Source of the DNA: Myxococcus landrumus
GTDB lineage: Bacteria; Myxococcota; Myxococcia; Myxococcales; Myxococcaceae
NCBI RefSeq assembly: GCF_017301635.1
Contig: NZ_CP071091.1
Coordinates: 8,734,501-8,798,500, forward strand
Direction: 5' to 3'
Length of the DNA: 64,000 nt
Shown here: positions 1 through 8,305 of the stretch, in pieces
How positions within the stretch are numbered: the stretch's first letter is position 1
How the letters are laid out: every line of letters begins with the position of its first letter
Translations under genes and position numbers: made by a program
The notes under the pieces: model-generated
What the model was told of the DNA's origin: nothing
What the model saw: the letters and a program-made list of their open reading frames with translations, nothing else
Database searches by the model: none

Positions 1-1242
1 GAGGCTCACCGCCAGGCCCGCGCGCGCGGCGTCTTGAGAGAGCACGGTGGGCGGGAGCTGCTGCGGGTCGCCCGCGAGGATGACGATGGGCGCGCGCAGG
101 AAGCCCAGGAGCGCGAGCGGCTCGGTGGCCTGGGTGGCTTCATCCAGGAGCGCCAGGTCGAACTGCTCACCGGACAGCACGCCGGAGTCGAGGCTCGCGA
201 GCGTGACGCAGACGACGTCCGCGTTGGCCAGCACGGAGCGCACCGCCTTGCGCTCGAGCGCGCGGGCCTCGTCGAGCATGGCCTTGGCCTCCGTGGTGGA
301 GGCGCGTGCGTTGGAGAAGCGCGCGCGGCTGCGGCCCTGGGTGCGCTGGCGCCGCGCGTAGCCGAGCAGCGAGAAGGCCTCGTCGAAGAGCTCGCGCGAG
401 ACGACGCGGTCGGGGTGCTCCTCCACGACGATGTCCAGCGTGTGCTCCTGGAGGCGCGCCGCGACGCGCGCGGGATGTCCCACGCGAACGGCGCGCAGGC
501 CCTGGCCGAGACACAGGTCCAACAGGTGGTCCACCGCGGCGTTGCTGGCGGCGGTGCAGAGCAGTCGCTGGCCTCGGGCCACGGCCTGCGTGGCCACCTC
601 CGCGAGCACGGTGGACTTGCCGGTGCCCGGCGGGCCGTGGACCAGGAAGAAGTCCTCGGCGGCGAGCGCGCGTCCCACCGCGTCGAGCTGCTCGGGGTTG
701 AGGGGCCGGCCCGGCTCGAACTCGCGAGGCTTGTCCGTGCGAGGCGGCTCGTTGCCCAGCAGCACCTCGCGCTTGCGGCGCTCGAGGCCCTTGTCCATGG
801 CCTTCACGCGCTGAAGGCCCGCGCGCATCCGCTCGTAGGTGACGTCGTTGGGGACGACGTCCAGCCGCAGCAGGCCCTCGTGGACATACGGGGGCGGGGA
901 GCGGTCGAAGGCGAGCTGGAGGCGCGTGGCGCTGGCACGGGAGACCAGGGCCTTGGCGGGCTCGCTCACCTCGGCGCGGCGGGGGAGCACCGCCACCAGG
1001 TCTCCGTTGTGGAGCCGGGAGGGCAGGCGCGAGCGGTCCGCGCGGGCCAGGGTGAGCAGCACGCGTCCACCCAGGCCGACCTCTTCCTCCACCGTCTCGA
1101 GGTCCAGGACGGACAGGCCCTGCTCCTCGCGCTCGTGCAGGGACAGGCCCTCGGCGAGGGTGGCGAGGCGGGCTTTCTCGGCCTCGCGCTCCTTGGCGAG
1201 GAGGGAGCCGAGCTGGTCGAAGAAGGAGACGTCACGAGCCAT
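1..1242 (-). CDS. Superfamily 1 DNA/RNA helicase, AAA_11/AAA_12 type (3' end cut by window edge)
   Basis: Only the first 414 codons are in the window; the reading frame is open to base 1. An N-terminal OB/barrel-like region (about residues 1-190) is followed by an ATPase core. Walker A reads HGPPGTGKST (about 202-211), a Walker B/DEAD-like motif reads LLDEATQ (about 365-371), and motif III reads AGDPQQLPPT near the edge. This order is typical of the UPF1/IGHMBP2/DNA2-type helicases, which unwind nucleic acid using ATP. The start at 1242 gives MARDVSFFDQ; nothing upstream in frame looks coding. The C-terminal RecA domain must lie outside the window. The exact substrate (DNA or RNA) cannot be told from sequence. 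It is probably monocistronic here, 120 bases downstream of the protease gene on the same strand. Confidence 0.9.
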   Translation of the reverse strand, partial: MARDVSFFDQLGSLLAKEREAEKARLATLAEGLSLHEREEQGLSVLDLETVEEEVGLGGRVLLTLARADRSRLPSRLHNGDLVAVLPRRAEVSEPAKALVSRASATRLQLAFDRSPPPYVHEGLLRLDVVPNDVTYERMRAGLQRVKAMDKGLERRKREVLLGNEPPRTDKPREFEPGRPLNPEQLDAVGRALAAEDFFLVHGPPGTGKSTVLAEVATQAVARGQRLLCTAASNAAVDHLLDLCLGQGLRAVRVGHPARVAARLQEHTLDIVVEEHPDRVVSRELFDEAFSLLGYARRQRTQGRSRARFSNARASTTEAKAMLDEARALERKAVRSVLANADVVCVTLASLDSGVLSGEQFDLALLDEATQATEPLALLGFLRAPIVILAGDPQQLPPTVLSQDAARAGLAVSL

Positions 1243-1362
1243 GGGGCCACGTCATGCCATCCGGACGCGGCGGCGGCCAGTGTCTCGGGCCCAGGCGTGT
1301 CACGCGGTGGGCGGGCCGGTGGTCCTCGTGGGGAACACCGGCCCACCCGTGTCACGGCGTGA

Positions 1363-3678
1363 CTACTTGCGGAGGACGCCGCCGCTCACGACCAGGCCGT
1401 ACTTCGCGTCGATGACGCGGGTGCTCAGGTCGGCGTCCTGGACGATTTCGTCGCCGAGCACCGTCACGGTCCACGCGCCGGCCTCGGGGTTGGCCAGGAA
1501 GACGTTCTCGACGGTGTCCACCTTGTTGGAGACGCCGCCGGACGTGGAGACGTTGCTCGCCGTCAGGCCGTTGTTGCCCCAGTACACGACGCCGGAGGGC
1601 GAGGTGACGCGCAGCGAGATGTCATTGATGCGCGCCTGGGCGGCGCCCACCGTGCCCGCGGGGTCCGTGTAGACGAGCGTGACGTTGAGCTCCTTCTCCC
1701 CCGCGGCGACAGTGACGCCGTAGGTGTTGCTGCCCAGGGGCAGGAGGGTGTCCGTCTCGTCGATGATGCCCGTCACCGGGGCGCGGTCATGCAGCCGCTT
1801 GATGTCCGCGGTTCCCCAGCCCTGGCGCGCGCGCGTCAGGTCGCCGTTGGTGCCGCCCGCCGGCCAGTTGTAGCGGTAGGCCATGTTGATCATCAGCGCC
1901 TTGGCGGTGGCCATCTGCGGGCGGCTGGCGAAGACATCCGCGCCGCCGCCGTGGCCGGCCCACACGCCCTTGTGCCACATCTCGAAGAGGAGCCCGAAGT
2001 GGCCCGCCGTCTCCGGGGTGGCGGCGCTGGTTCCGCCGAACTCCGTGTACGACGTGTTGCTCGCGTTGCTGGCCGCGCGAATCTGGTCGTAGAAGTAGGA
2101 CAGGTCCGGCTTGAGGCGTCCGTCGGCCGCGGGGCCGATGCTCGCGCTGTTGCTCCAGGCGTCGTCGGTGCGGCTGGCGGTGTTGCGGTGGTAGAAGCCG
2201 CCGACGGAGACGATGTTCTTGGCCCACGCCTGCGGCCGCGAGTTGCGCGTGCCGGAGTTGCTCTGGGACTGGGTGCTGAGGATGGGGGCCTTGTGGAGGT
2301 AGTCATCCACCTCGGCGGAGATGGTGGTGTACGTCGTGCCCAGGGTGCTTCCCACGCTGGAGGTCTGGAACACGGCGCGGTAGGGGCCCGCCGGGTCCGT
2401 CAGCTCGCGGTTGATGTCGTAGCGGGACTTGCTCCCGCCGAACTGGGTGGACTCGCTGTAGAGGAAGAAGATGCCCTGGCCCTTGGGGAGCATGCCTCGC
2501 GCCTCGGGGACGACGCCCTTGGCGAAGTTGATGCTGTAGCAGCTCGTCCCGTGCGCGCTGCCGGCGGTGGACGTGCTGTGGATGATGGGCGCCACGGCCC
2601 ACTCCTGATGCGTGGTGCGCAGCTCGGTGTCGAAGATTTCGCCGCGCACGCCCTCGCCCGTCCAGCCGCGCGTCGTCTCGAGGAAGTTGGCGCCGCCCAC
2701 CTCGCGCACGATGTTCATGTCCACTTCACCCGGGCCACCCCAGCGGTCGATGAACTGCACCGCGTTGGAGCGCACCAGTCGCTCGAGCTGAGGCTGGGTG
2801 AGCGTGGCCTCCACGCGCAACCCACCCGGCTCGATGAGGTCCACGGTGCCGCCCAGCTTGCGCACCAGCTCGGCGACCTCGCCCTGGCGCGCCGCGCCGC
2901 GCTCACCCACCATGATGGAGTAGCGCTGCGCCTCCAGCCGGGCGGAGCGTCCCGTGAGGGCGTCACGCAGGAAGCCCTCCACGCGATACTCCGGATGGTA
3001 CGGGCCCACCCAGCGCACGAAGGGCAGCTCCGCGACGCGCTTCTTCGTGTCCGCGTTCATCTCCACCAGGAACGTGTGGTCCGTGAGGAAGCGCAGCACC
3101 TTGCCTCCCTCGCGCTCCAGGGACTCCCGCAGCTCCGGCAGCGGCGTCGCCTGGAGCTGCACGAGCGACAGCGTGTTGCCCGGGTCCGCCGTCAACAGGC
3201 CCGCGACGAGCGGCGCCGTGTCACGCAGCGGGTCGAACTGAACGTGTCCCAGGCGCACCTGATACGTCGTGGCCTGGGCCCGGCCGACGAGCTCCGTGCC
3301 ACCGCGGCTGTACGCGAAGAAGTCCTGACGCTGTCCGGCCGCGTCCTCCTCTTCCCAGACATGCAACTGGAGCGAGGTGCTGGGGACCGACAGGGTCTTC
3401 AGCGAATGCACCAGGTTGTCCGTCCGGTGGAACACCCGGCCGGCACCCGTGACGAGCGAACTGCGCCCCTTCACCGAGTCCGCCAGCCCCGTGACAGGAC
3501 GCGCCGTGGTGGCCTTGTCGCTGTCGATGACACGCGCCGCGGGGGTCGCGGCGCGCTCGACTCCTGACGGCGCCTTGGTCGCCGCGAACGCCGGAATCGG
3601 CGCGAGAAGGCCACAGCCCAGGGTCATGACAGTGAGGCGACGCCAGCTTCCCGCATACGACGAGAATGCAGTCTTCAT
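1363..3678 (-). CDS. Secreted S8 (subtilisin-like) serine protease with C-terminal beta domain
   Basis: A 771-residue precursor. Residues 1-32 form a signal peptide (arginine-rich start, hydrophobic core, cleavage likely after AFA). A long propeptide-like region follows to about 320. The peptidase domain carries Asp350 (in EIFDTEL), His376 (in AHGTSC), the oxyanion-hole Asn474 (in QSNSG) and the nucleophile Ser551 (in GGTSAATP), so the triad is intact; the usual DTG is DTE here. Residues about 640-745 look like a P-domain or pre-peptidase beta sandwich as seen after many secreted subtilases (VTLVYTDP, ISLRVTSPSG). The role is probably extracellular protein breakdown, as expected in a predatory or scavenging bacterium. 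It is divergent from the kinase gene across an AT-rich region. Family is certain; the substrate is unknown. Confidence 0.92.
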   Translation of the reverse strand: MKTAFSSYAGSWRRLTVMTLGCGLLAPIPAFAATKAPSGVERAATPAARVIDSDKATTARPVTGLADSVKGRSSLVTGAGRVFHRTDNLVHSLKTLSVPSTSLQLHVWEEEDAAGQRQDFFAYSRGGTELVGRAQATTYQVRLGHVQFDPLRDTAPLVAGLLTADPGNTLSLVQLQATPLPELRESLEREGGKVLRFLTDHTFLVEMNADTKKRVAELPFVRWVGPYHPEYRVEGFLRDALTGRSARLEAQRYSIMVGERGAARQGEVAELVRKLGGTVDLIEPGGLRVEATLTQPQLERLVRSNAVQFIDRWGGPGEVDMNIVREVGGANFLETTRGWTGEGVRGEIFDTELRTTHQEWAVAPIIHSTSTAGSAHGTSCYSINFAKGVVPEARGMLPKGQGIFFLYSESTQFGGSKSRYDINRELTDPAGPYRAVFQTSSVGSTLGTTYTTISAEVDDYLHKAPILSTQSQSNSGTRNSRPQAWAKNIVSVGGFYHRNTASRTDDAWSNSASIGPAADGRLKPDLSYFYDQIRAASNASNTSYTEFGGTSAATPETAGHFGLLFEMWHKGVWAGHGGGADVFASRPQMATAKALMINMAYRYNWPAGGTNGDLTRARQGWGTADIKRLHDRAPVTGIIDETDTLLPLGSNTYGVTVAAGEKELNVTLVYTDPAGTVGAAQARINDISLRVTSPSGVVYWGNNGLTASNVSTSGGVSNKVDTVENVFLANPEAGAWTVTVLGDEIVQDADLSTRVIDAKYGLVVSGGVLRK

Positions 3679-3969
3679 GAGGTGTCTCTCCTGCTGCTCG
3701 GGTTGCGCTTCGTGCTGCGTCCGCCGCGCCAGGCTTCAGTGTGGGCGGTGGATTACGACAGTCGTTGAATTGCAGGAAATCGAGAATTAATTGTTAATCG
3801 AGATAGTCTTGTCGAATCAACACATTCGCCATTCCTGCCCTGCGCGGTGTGCAATGCCTTACAGCCGGCGGTGATGGAGGTAGACGCGGCGCGCGAGCCG
3901 GCACGCCGTGCGAGGTCCTCCGTGCGTGGTCAGCCGTGTCCTGGACGCCCCGTCCAGAGGGGCCTCGTC
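3679..3969. promoter_or_regulatory. AT-rich divergent intergenic region with a direct repeat
   Basis: This 291-base gap separates the divergent protease and kinase genes and has no convincing ORF. Bases about 3760-3830 are much more AT-rich than the surroundings. The octamer AATCGAGA occurs at 3778-3785 and again at 3796-3803 (18 bases apart), and ATTAATTGTTAAT (3786-3798) is an imperfect dyad between them. Promoters for one or both genes probably lie here, but no single -35/-10 pair is convincing. Confidence 0.4.
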
Positions 3970-4437
3970 ATGGAACTCATCCTCTTCATCGGGTTGCAGG
4001 CCTCGGGCAAGAGCCGCTTCTTCCAGCGTCGCTTCGCCTCGACGCACGTCCTGGTGAGCAAGGACCTGTGGCCCAACGCGCGGCGCAAGGAGGCACGCCA
4101 GCAGCGGTGGGTGGCCGAGGCGCTGGGCGAAGGGAAGTCGGTGGTGGTGGACAACACCCACCCGACGCTGGAGCAGCGCGCGCCGCTCATCGCGCTGGGC
4201 CATGCGCAGGGCGCGTCTGTCATTGGCTATTACTTCTCCTCGAAGCTGGCGGACTGCCTGGCGCGGAACGCGGAGCGGCAGGGTCGCGCGCGAGTGCCGG
4301 AGGTGGCGCTGTTCGCGACGGCGAAGCTGTTGCGGCGGCCGAGCCGTGAGGAGGGATTTGATTCGTTGTACCGCGTCACCCTGGACGGCGACGGGGACTT
4401 CGTCGTCGAGGACTGGAAGGAGCCGCGAGATGATTGA
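3970..4437 (+). CDS. P-loop kinase of the AAA_33 / polynucleotide kinase-like family
   Basis: 155 residues. The start at 3970 gives MELILFIGLQ, placing the Walker A loop GLQASGKS at residues 8-15 as usual for this family; a longer frame begins at 3847 but its first 41 residues look non-coding. The motif VVDNTHPT (59-66) matches the VDNTNPT segment of bacterial and phage polynucleotide 5'-kinases, and an arginine-rich lid follows (about 99-108). It likely transfers phosphate from ATP to a nucleic-acid or nucleotide hydroxyl, though small-molecule kinases share the fold. Its 3' end overlaps the Thg1-like gene by 8 bases (4430-4437), implying translational coupling and a shared role, perhaps preparing RNA ends. 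Confidence 0.8.
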   Translation: MELILFIGLQASGKSRFFQRRFASTHVLVSKDLWPNARRKEARQQRWVAEALGEGKSVVVDNTHPTLEQRAPLIALGHAQGASVIGYYFSSKLADCLARNAERQGRARVPEVALFATAKLLRRPSREEGFDSLYRVTLDGDGDFVVEDWKEPRDD

Positions 4438-5200
4438 CGCCGATGAGATGGCCCGGAGGATGCGGCAGGGGGAGCTGTTCCACGGCCTGCGCCTGTTGCC
4501 GGGGGCGTGGGCGGTGTTGCGCGTGGATGGACGCGGCTTCTCCCGCTTCACCCAGGAGCGCTTCGAGAAGCCGTTCGACCCGCTCTTCCACAGGTTGATG
4601 GTCCGCACCGCGAGCACGCTGCTGGAGGAGTTCCAGGGCATCTACGCGTATACGCAGAGCGACGAAATCTCCGTGCTCTTCCGTCCCGACTGGTCGCTGT
4701 TCGACCGCGAGGTGGAGAAGCTGGTGTCGCTGTCCGCCAGCGTGGCGACCGCGACCTTCACGCATGCGTTGGGCGTGCCCGCGGTGTTCGACGGGCGCGT
4801 GTGGATGGGCGTGGATGAGCGCTCGGTGCTCGACTACTTCGCGTGGCGTCAGGCGGACGGCACCCGGTGTTCGCTTCAGGGGTGGTGCTACTGGACGCTG
4901 CGCAAGGAGGGGCTGAGCGCGGCGCAGGCCACGCGCGAGCTGGATGGGCGGTCCGCGTCCTTCAAGAACGAGCTGCTCTTCCAGCGAGGCATCAACTTCA
5001 ACGAGGTGCCGCTCTGGCAGCGCCGGGGCTCCGCCATCCGTTGGGAGCGCTACGTGAAGGAGGGCGTGGACCCTCGCGACGGCTCCCGTCATCAGACGAC
5101 GCGGCGCCGGCTCGGGGTGGACTCGGAGCTGCCCATGAAGGAGGCCTACGAGCGCTATCTGCGCGACGTGCTCGCCGCTTCCCCGCCGGAGCCTCGCTAG
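4430..5200 (+). CDS. Thg1-like protein (tRNAHis guanylyltransferase family, 3'-5' polymerase)
   Basis: 256 residues, the size of Thg1 proteins. The catalytic metal-binding residues are visible: Asp33 and Gly34 in LRVDGRGFSRF and Asp78-Glu79 in YTQSDEIS, matching the two-metal palm of Thg1. Downstream motifs typical of the family include a conserved HALG (about residues 103-106) and the SFKNELLF segment. Thg1 adds G-1 to tRNAHis in eukaryotes. In most bacteria G-1 is encoded in the gene, and bacterial Thg1-like proteins instead repair truncated 5' ends of RNA by templated 3'-5' addition. The gene overlaps a polynucleotide-kinase-like gene, which supports an RNA-repair role (inference). Its stop shares a CTAG with the convergent gene. 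Confidence 0.93.
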   Translation: MIDADEMARRMRQGELFHGLRLLPGAWAVLRVDGRGFSRFTQERFEKPFDPLFHRLMVRTASTLLEEFQGIYAYTQSDEISVLFRPDWSLFDREVEKLVSLSASVATATFTHALGVPAVFDGRVWMGVDERSVLDYFAWRQADGTRCSLQGWCYWTLRKEGLSAAQATRELDGRSASFKNELLFQRGINFNEVPLWQRRGSAIRWERYVKEGVDPRDGSRHQTTRRRLGVDSELPMKEAYERYLRDVLAASPPEPR

Positions 5201-6069
5201 CCGGTGGGGGCGTCCAGCAACATCACCCGCCACAGCCGGGGCTTGTCGTACTTGGGAGGAATCATTCCCATCGGCCAGCCCTCGGCGGTGACTTCCGCGT
5301 ACTGATAGCTGCGCCCGCCGTGGCGCAGCCGGGTGCCCGTGCCCGGAAGGCCCACGCCCACCGCCGCGTGGGCCAGCGGGTCCGAATAGAGCATCACCGC
5401 GTCGATGCCCACCTGACGCAGCAACATCACCGCGAGCAGCGCCTTGGAGTCGCAGTCGCCTCGATTGCGTGCGGGCACCAGCGCGGGAGGGACGATGCCG
5501 AAGGGCTCGTCATGCGGCAGCTCGTACTGGATGCGCTGCACGAAGCCGAGGATGAGCTGCGCGGCCTGCGCGGAGTCCAGGTTGCGCTCGCGGACGGACG
5601 TGACGAAGCGCTCGCCCAGCGCCTTCACGGGCCCCTCGTTGCTGCGCATCAGCTCCTCGTAGATGCAGCGCATGTCCGCGGAGCAGCCGCGAGGTGGCTG
5701 ATAGGTGAAGCGCTCGCCGCCCAGGGAGCGGTAGCGCAACCTCCGCCCGAGCGCCTTGAGCTGGTCCTCCATCCAGGCATCCAACGTGTCGCCCAGCCCG
5801 TACGTCAGCCGATGGTCGGGCGGCGTGAGGCCCGCCGTGCTCCAGGCATACGTCCGTGCACGGGAGCGCGGCGTGTCCGACGGAATGAGCACCGTGCCCA
5901 GCTCCATCGCATCCGAGCCCCCGGGGACCTCATGGGCCGCGGCGCCCGCGTCCGTGTCCGCGAGCCGGCCCACCATCCCCAGACGCACGGCCCCCCCGAG
6001 CGCGCCCGCCATCACCAGCAGCGCGACGAGGAGCTTGAGGGCCGTCTTCATGCGCGAATCAGAGGACAT
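5197..6069 (-). CDS. Transglutaminase-like protein, membrane-anchored or secreted
   Basis: 290 residues. A hydrophobic segment at about 9-30 acts as a signal anchor; a second ATG (residue 7, position 6051) is also a possible start and no ribosome site decides between them. The C-terminal half has a transglutaminase/papain-like core: Cys206 in RNRGDCDSKALL, His234 in DPLAHAAVGV and an acidic Glu259 in YAEVTAEGW in place of the usual Asp. Such domains act as peptidases or amide-forming enzymes outside the cytoplasm. The gene lies 21 bases downstream of a DUF350 membrane protein gene and is likely cotranscribed with it. It is convergent with the Thg1-like gene and shares its stop. Substrate unknown. 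Confidence 0.8.
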   Translation of the reverse strand: MSSDSRMKTALKLLVALLVMAGALGGAVRLGMVGRLADTDAGAAAHEVPGGSDAMELGTVLIPSDTPRSRARTYAWSTAGLTPPDHRLTYGLGDTLDAWMEDQLKALGRRLRYRSLGGERFTYQPPRGCSADMRCIYEELMRSNEGPVKALGERFVTSVRERNLDSAQAAQLILGFVQRIQYELPHDEPFGIVPPALVPARNRGDCDSKALLAVMLLRQVGIDAVMLYSDPLAHAAVGVGLPGTGTRLRHGGRSYQYAEVTAEGWPMGMIPPKYDKPRLWRVMLLDAPTG

Positions 6070-6090
6070 GTCCGTGGCGGCGCGCCTCCA

Positions 6091-6633
6091 TCACCCGGGC
6101 GCGACAACAGTTCCCTCCGGAAGCTGCGGGAAGGGGATGAGTCCGTTGAGCGCGGCCTGGAGTCCGGGCGCGGTGAGCAGCGCGAGCACCAGCAGGATGG
6201 CGGCGAGGATGAGCGCGGCGGCGACGTTGCCCTTGCGCACCTCCTCCAGCTCATCGATGCCCGGCGTCATCCGGTCGAACAGGAGGATGCCCAGCGCGAG
6301 CACCGCGACGCCCACGCCCAGCGACAGGCCCAGGTGCAGCGCGGCCACGGCGATGAGCTTTCCCAGCATCAGGGGCTGGAAGGGCGCGGTGCGCACCGTG
6401 AGGTCCACCGCGTCCGACGTGGCCAGCACCGAGTGCTGCACGAGCAGCCCCAGCGACACGAGGCTCGACGCATGGACGAGGCCCGCCGCGGTGTTGCCCT
6501 GGCGCAGCTCCTCCACGGGGTGCGTGCCCAGGATGCGGCTCAGCCCGCGCAGCGCCATCCAGATGCCGAGGGCGGCGACCAGGCCCCCCAGAACCACTTT
6601 GACGAGACCGACGAGAAAAAGGGTGAGGTCCAT
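6091..6633 (-). CDS. DUF350 family inner-membrane protein
   Basis: 180 residues, almost entirely hydrophobic, with about four to six membrane spans. It is built of two similar halves; each holds the short polar motif of DUF350, seen as ELRQGNTAAGLVHAS (about 42-56) and EVRKGNVAAALILA (about 131-144). The first 20 residues lack a cleavable signal. DUF350 proteins are widespread membrane proteins with no established biochemical role. Together with the transglutaminase-like gene just downstream this forms a small envelope unit. The family call is firm and the function is open. Confidence 0.85.
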   Translation of the reverse strand: MDLTLFLVGLVKVVLGGLVAALGIWMALRGLSRILGTHPVEELRQGNTAAGLVHASSLVSLGLLVQHSVLATSDAVDLTVRTAPFQPLMLGKLIAVAALHLGLSLGVGVAVLALGILLFDRMTPGIDELEEVRKGNVAAALILAAILLVLALLTAPGLQAALNGLIPFPQLPEGTVVAPG

Positions 6634-6762
6634 GCGGAGCGGCCGGAGTGTACACCCACGAGCCTCTTCCAGAGGGCACTCGAGCAGGTCGCTGTTGCCC
6701 GGCGACCGGGGAGGCTCGGCTTGTCGGGGCTTGCCCGCCTGCCGGGCACACGCCGCGGGGGC

Positions 6763-8181
6763 TCAGCGCTGGGACTGGTTCATCCCCTCAGGTGCTTCCG
6801 GAGGTGTCGGAGGGGGCCTCGCGTTTCGCACCCACCACACGCGGAACGGATGCAGGCGGCGGCCCTTGTACATGCCCACCAGCTCGACGGGGTCCTCCAT
6901 GGTCTCGAAGCGGTCCGTCAACGCCGAGGGCGCGAACGGGCCATCCTCCTCCACCCAGAGCACGTCCTTGCCTGGGGGGATGGGAGGCTCGGGCCACACG
7001 TCGTACTGGCTGAAGCGCACCGGGCCCGCCGTGCCCACGGGGACACCCGCGTGGAGCGCCACCAGCGAGGCGAGCTGGTAGTTGCCGGAGAAGACGGCGA
7101 CGACGCTGCCCGGCTTCATCTCGGGGAAGAGCTTCTCGGGCGTGGCCAGGACGCTCAGCACGTCCCAGCCATGGGTGCGCCACAGCGTCGTGTCGCGCTT
7201 GACGGACATCAGCGGGAAGAAGAGGTGGAGGGAGACCCCCAGCACCACCGCGAGCCCGGAGAACGCGGCCGCGCGCTGCCACAGCCGGCTCATGCCCGCG
7301 ACGCCCACGCACACCGAGAGGTACGCCATGGTCGTCCAGTTGACCTCGCTCCGCGCGCGCGAGGCCGCGTAGCCGAAGAACAACAACGGCACCAGCGCCG
7401 CCATGCGCAGGAAGAAGTGCTCGCGGGGACCTCGCACCGCGTACACGAGCGCGAGAATCGCCAGCACGGGCCCACCGAAGGCGAACTGCCCCGCGATGAA
7501 GTCGCCCAGCGTGCGCCACCCGCCCTGTCCATCCAGTCCATGCTTGAGCTGGAAGAGGATGCCCACCCAGTCGTGACGCGCGTTCCAGAGGAGCACGGGC
7601 ACCAGGAACAGCGCGGCGATGGCGCCCGTGCCCCATGCGCCCCACGGCAACCGCCGAGCCCTCAGCGCGGTGATGAGGAAGGCGATGCCCAGCAACACCG
7701 CTGGGAATTTGGCGAGCACCGCGAGCCCCGAGGCAAGGCCCGCCCACAGCCACCGCTCGCGCCACAGCGCCCAGAGCGCCAGCGTCCAGAACAGGAGCAG
7801 CGGTGAGTCCGGTGTGGCCCAGATGCCCGCGACCATGCCTCCGGGCACCACGCTCCACAGGGCCGACGCGCGCCAGGCCGCTTCACGGCTCTGGTACACG
7901 TCCCGGGCCAGGCCCCACACCGCGGCGATGGTGCCCGCGCCACACAGGAGCGCCGTGGCGTGGATGCCCAGGAGGGCGAGGAGCCACGCGATGAGCGGGG
8001 GATGGTCGTAGTAGCCCCAGTCGAGCCGCTGCGCCCATTGCCAGTAGTAGGCCGTGTCGAAGTAGACGTCGGTCCCGAGCGCCACCACGGTCCGCACCAC
8101 GAGGGCCACGCCGAGCAGGGCTAGACAGGTCTTGAGGCCAAGGCCAGCGGGGCCCGGAGCGACGGGGGCGGTGGAAGCCAT
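6763..8181 (-). CDS. Glycosyltransferase family 39 (ArnT/PMT-like) membrane protein
   Basis: 472 residues from the ATG at 8181 ([10 protein letters not shown]); in-frame codons further upstream run into the divergent gene's promoter and look non-coding. The first hydrophobic span is followed by [12 protein letters not shown] and [11 protein letters not shown] (about residues 40-65), the periplasmic acidic loop typical of ArnT/PMT_2 proteins that take sugars from polyprenyl-phosphate donors. About ten membrane spans follow, with a soluble C-terminal region. Such enzymes glycosylate lipid A, proteins or lipids; the acceptor cannot be told. It is divergent from the DUF255 gene, and 129 bases upstream of the DUF350 gene on the same strand. 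Confidence 0.88.
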   Translation of the reverse strand: MASTAPVAPGPAGLGLKTCLALLGVALVVRTVVALGTDVYFDTAYYWQWAQRLDWGYYDHPPLIAWLLALLGIHATALLCGAGTIAAVWGLARDVYQSREAAWRASALWSVVPGGMVAGIWATPDSPLLLFWTLALWALWRERWLWAGLASGLAVLAKFPAVLLGIAFLITALRARRLPWGAWGTGAIAALFLVPVLLWNARHDWVGILFQLKHGLDGQGGWRTLGDFIAGQFAFGGPVLAILALVYAVRGPREHFFLRMAALVPLLFFGYAASRARSEVNWTTMAYLSVCVGVAGMSRLWQRAAAFSGLAVVLGVSLHLFFPLMSVKRDTTLWRTHGWDVLSVLATPEKLFPEMKPGSVVAVFSGNYQLASLVALHAGVPVGTAGPVRFSQYDVWPEPPIPPGKDVLWVEEDGPFAPSALTDRFETMEDPVELVGMYKGRRLHPFRVWWVRNARPPPTPPEAPEGMNQSQR

Positions 8182-8305
8182 GCGTGAGTCTGGACGCCAG
8201 GGTACCCCACTCGCGTTCTCCAGTGGAGGGTTGCCCCCAAGGGGCTTGCCGAGTTTTCCCCCGCTTCGTATGGCGTCTCGACGCAATCCCTTGCTTGGAG
8301 TCCGC

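Noticed and set aside
34-1362. Long open frame on the plus strand opposite the helicase
   Set aside because: High GC content leaves antisense frames open; composition is Arg/Ala/Gly/His-rich without motifs, while the minus strand encodes Walker A and B motifs.
1789-3567. 592-codon plus-strand frame opposite the S8 protease
   Set aside because: The minus-strand frame has the catalytic triad and a signal peptide; the plus-strand product has no recognisable features.
3847-3969. Longer N-terminal extension of the P-loop kinase from the ATG at 3847
   Set aside because: The added 41 residues are unlike the family; the Walker A loop sits normally near residue 8 with the start at 3970.
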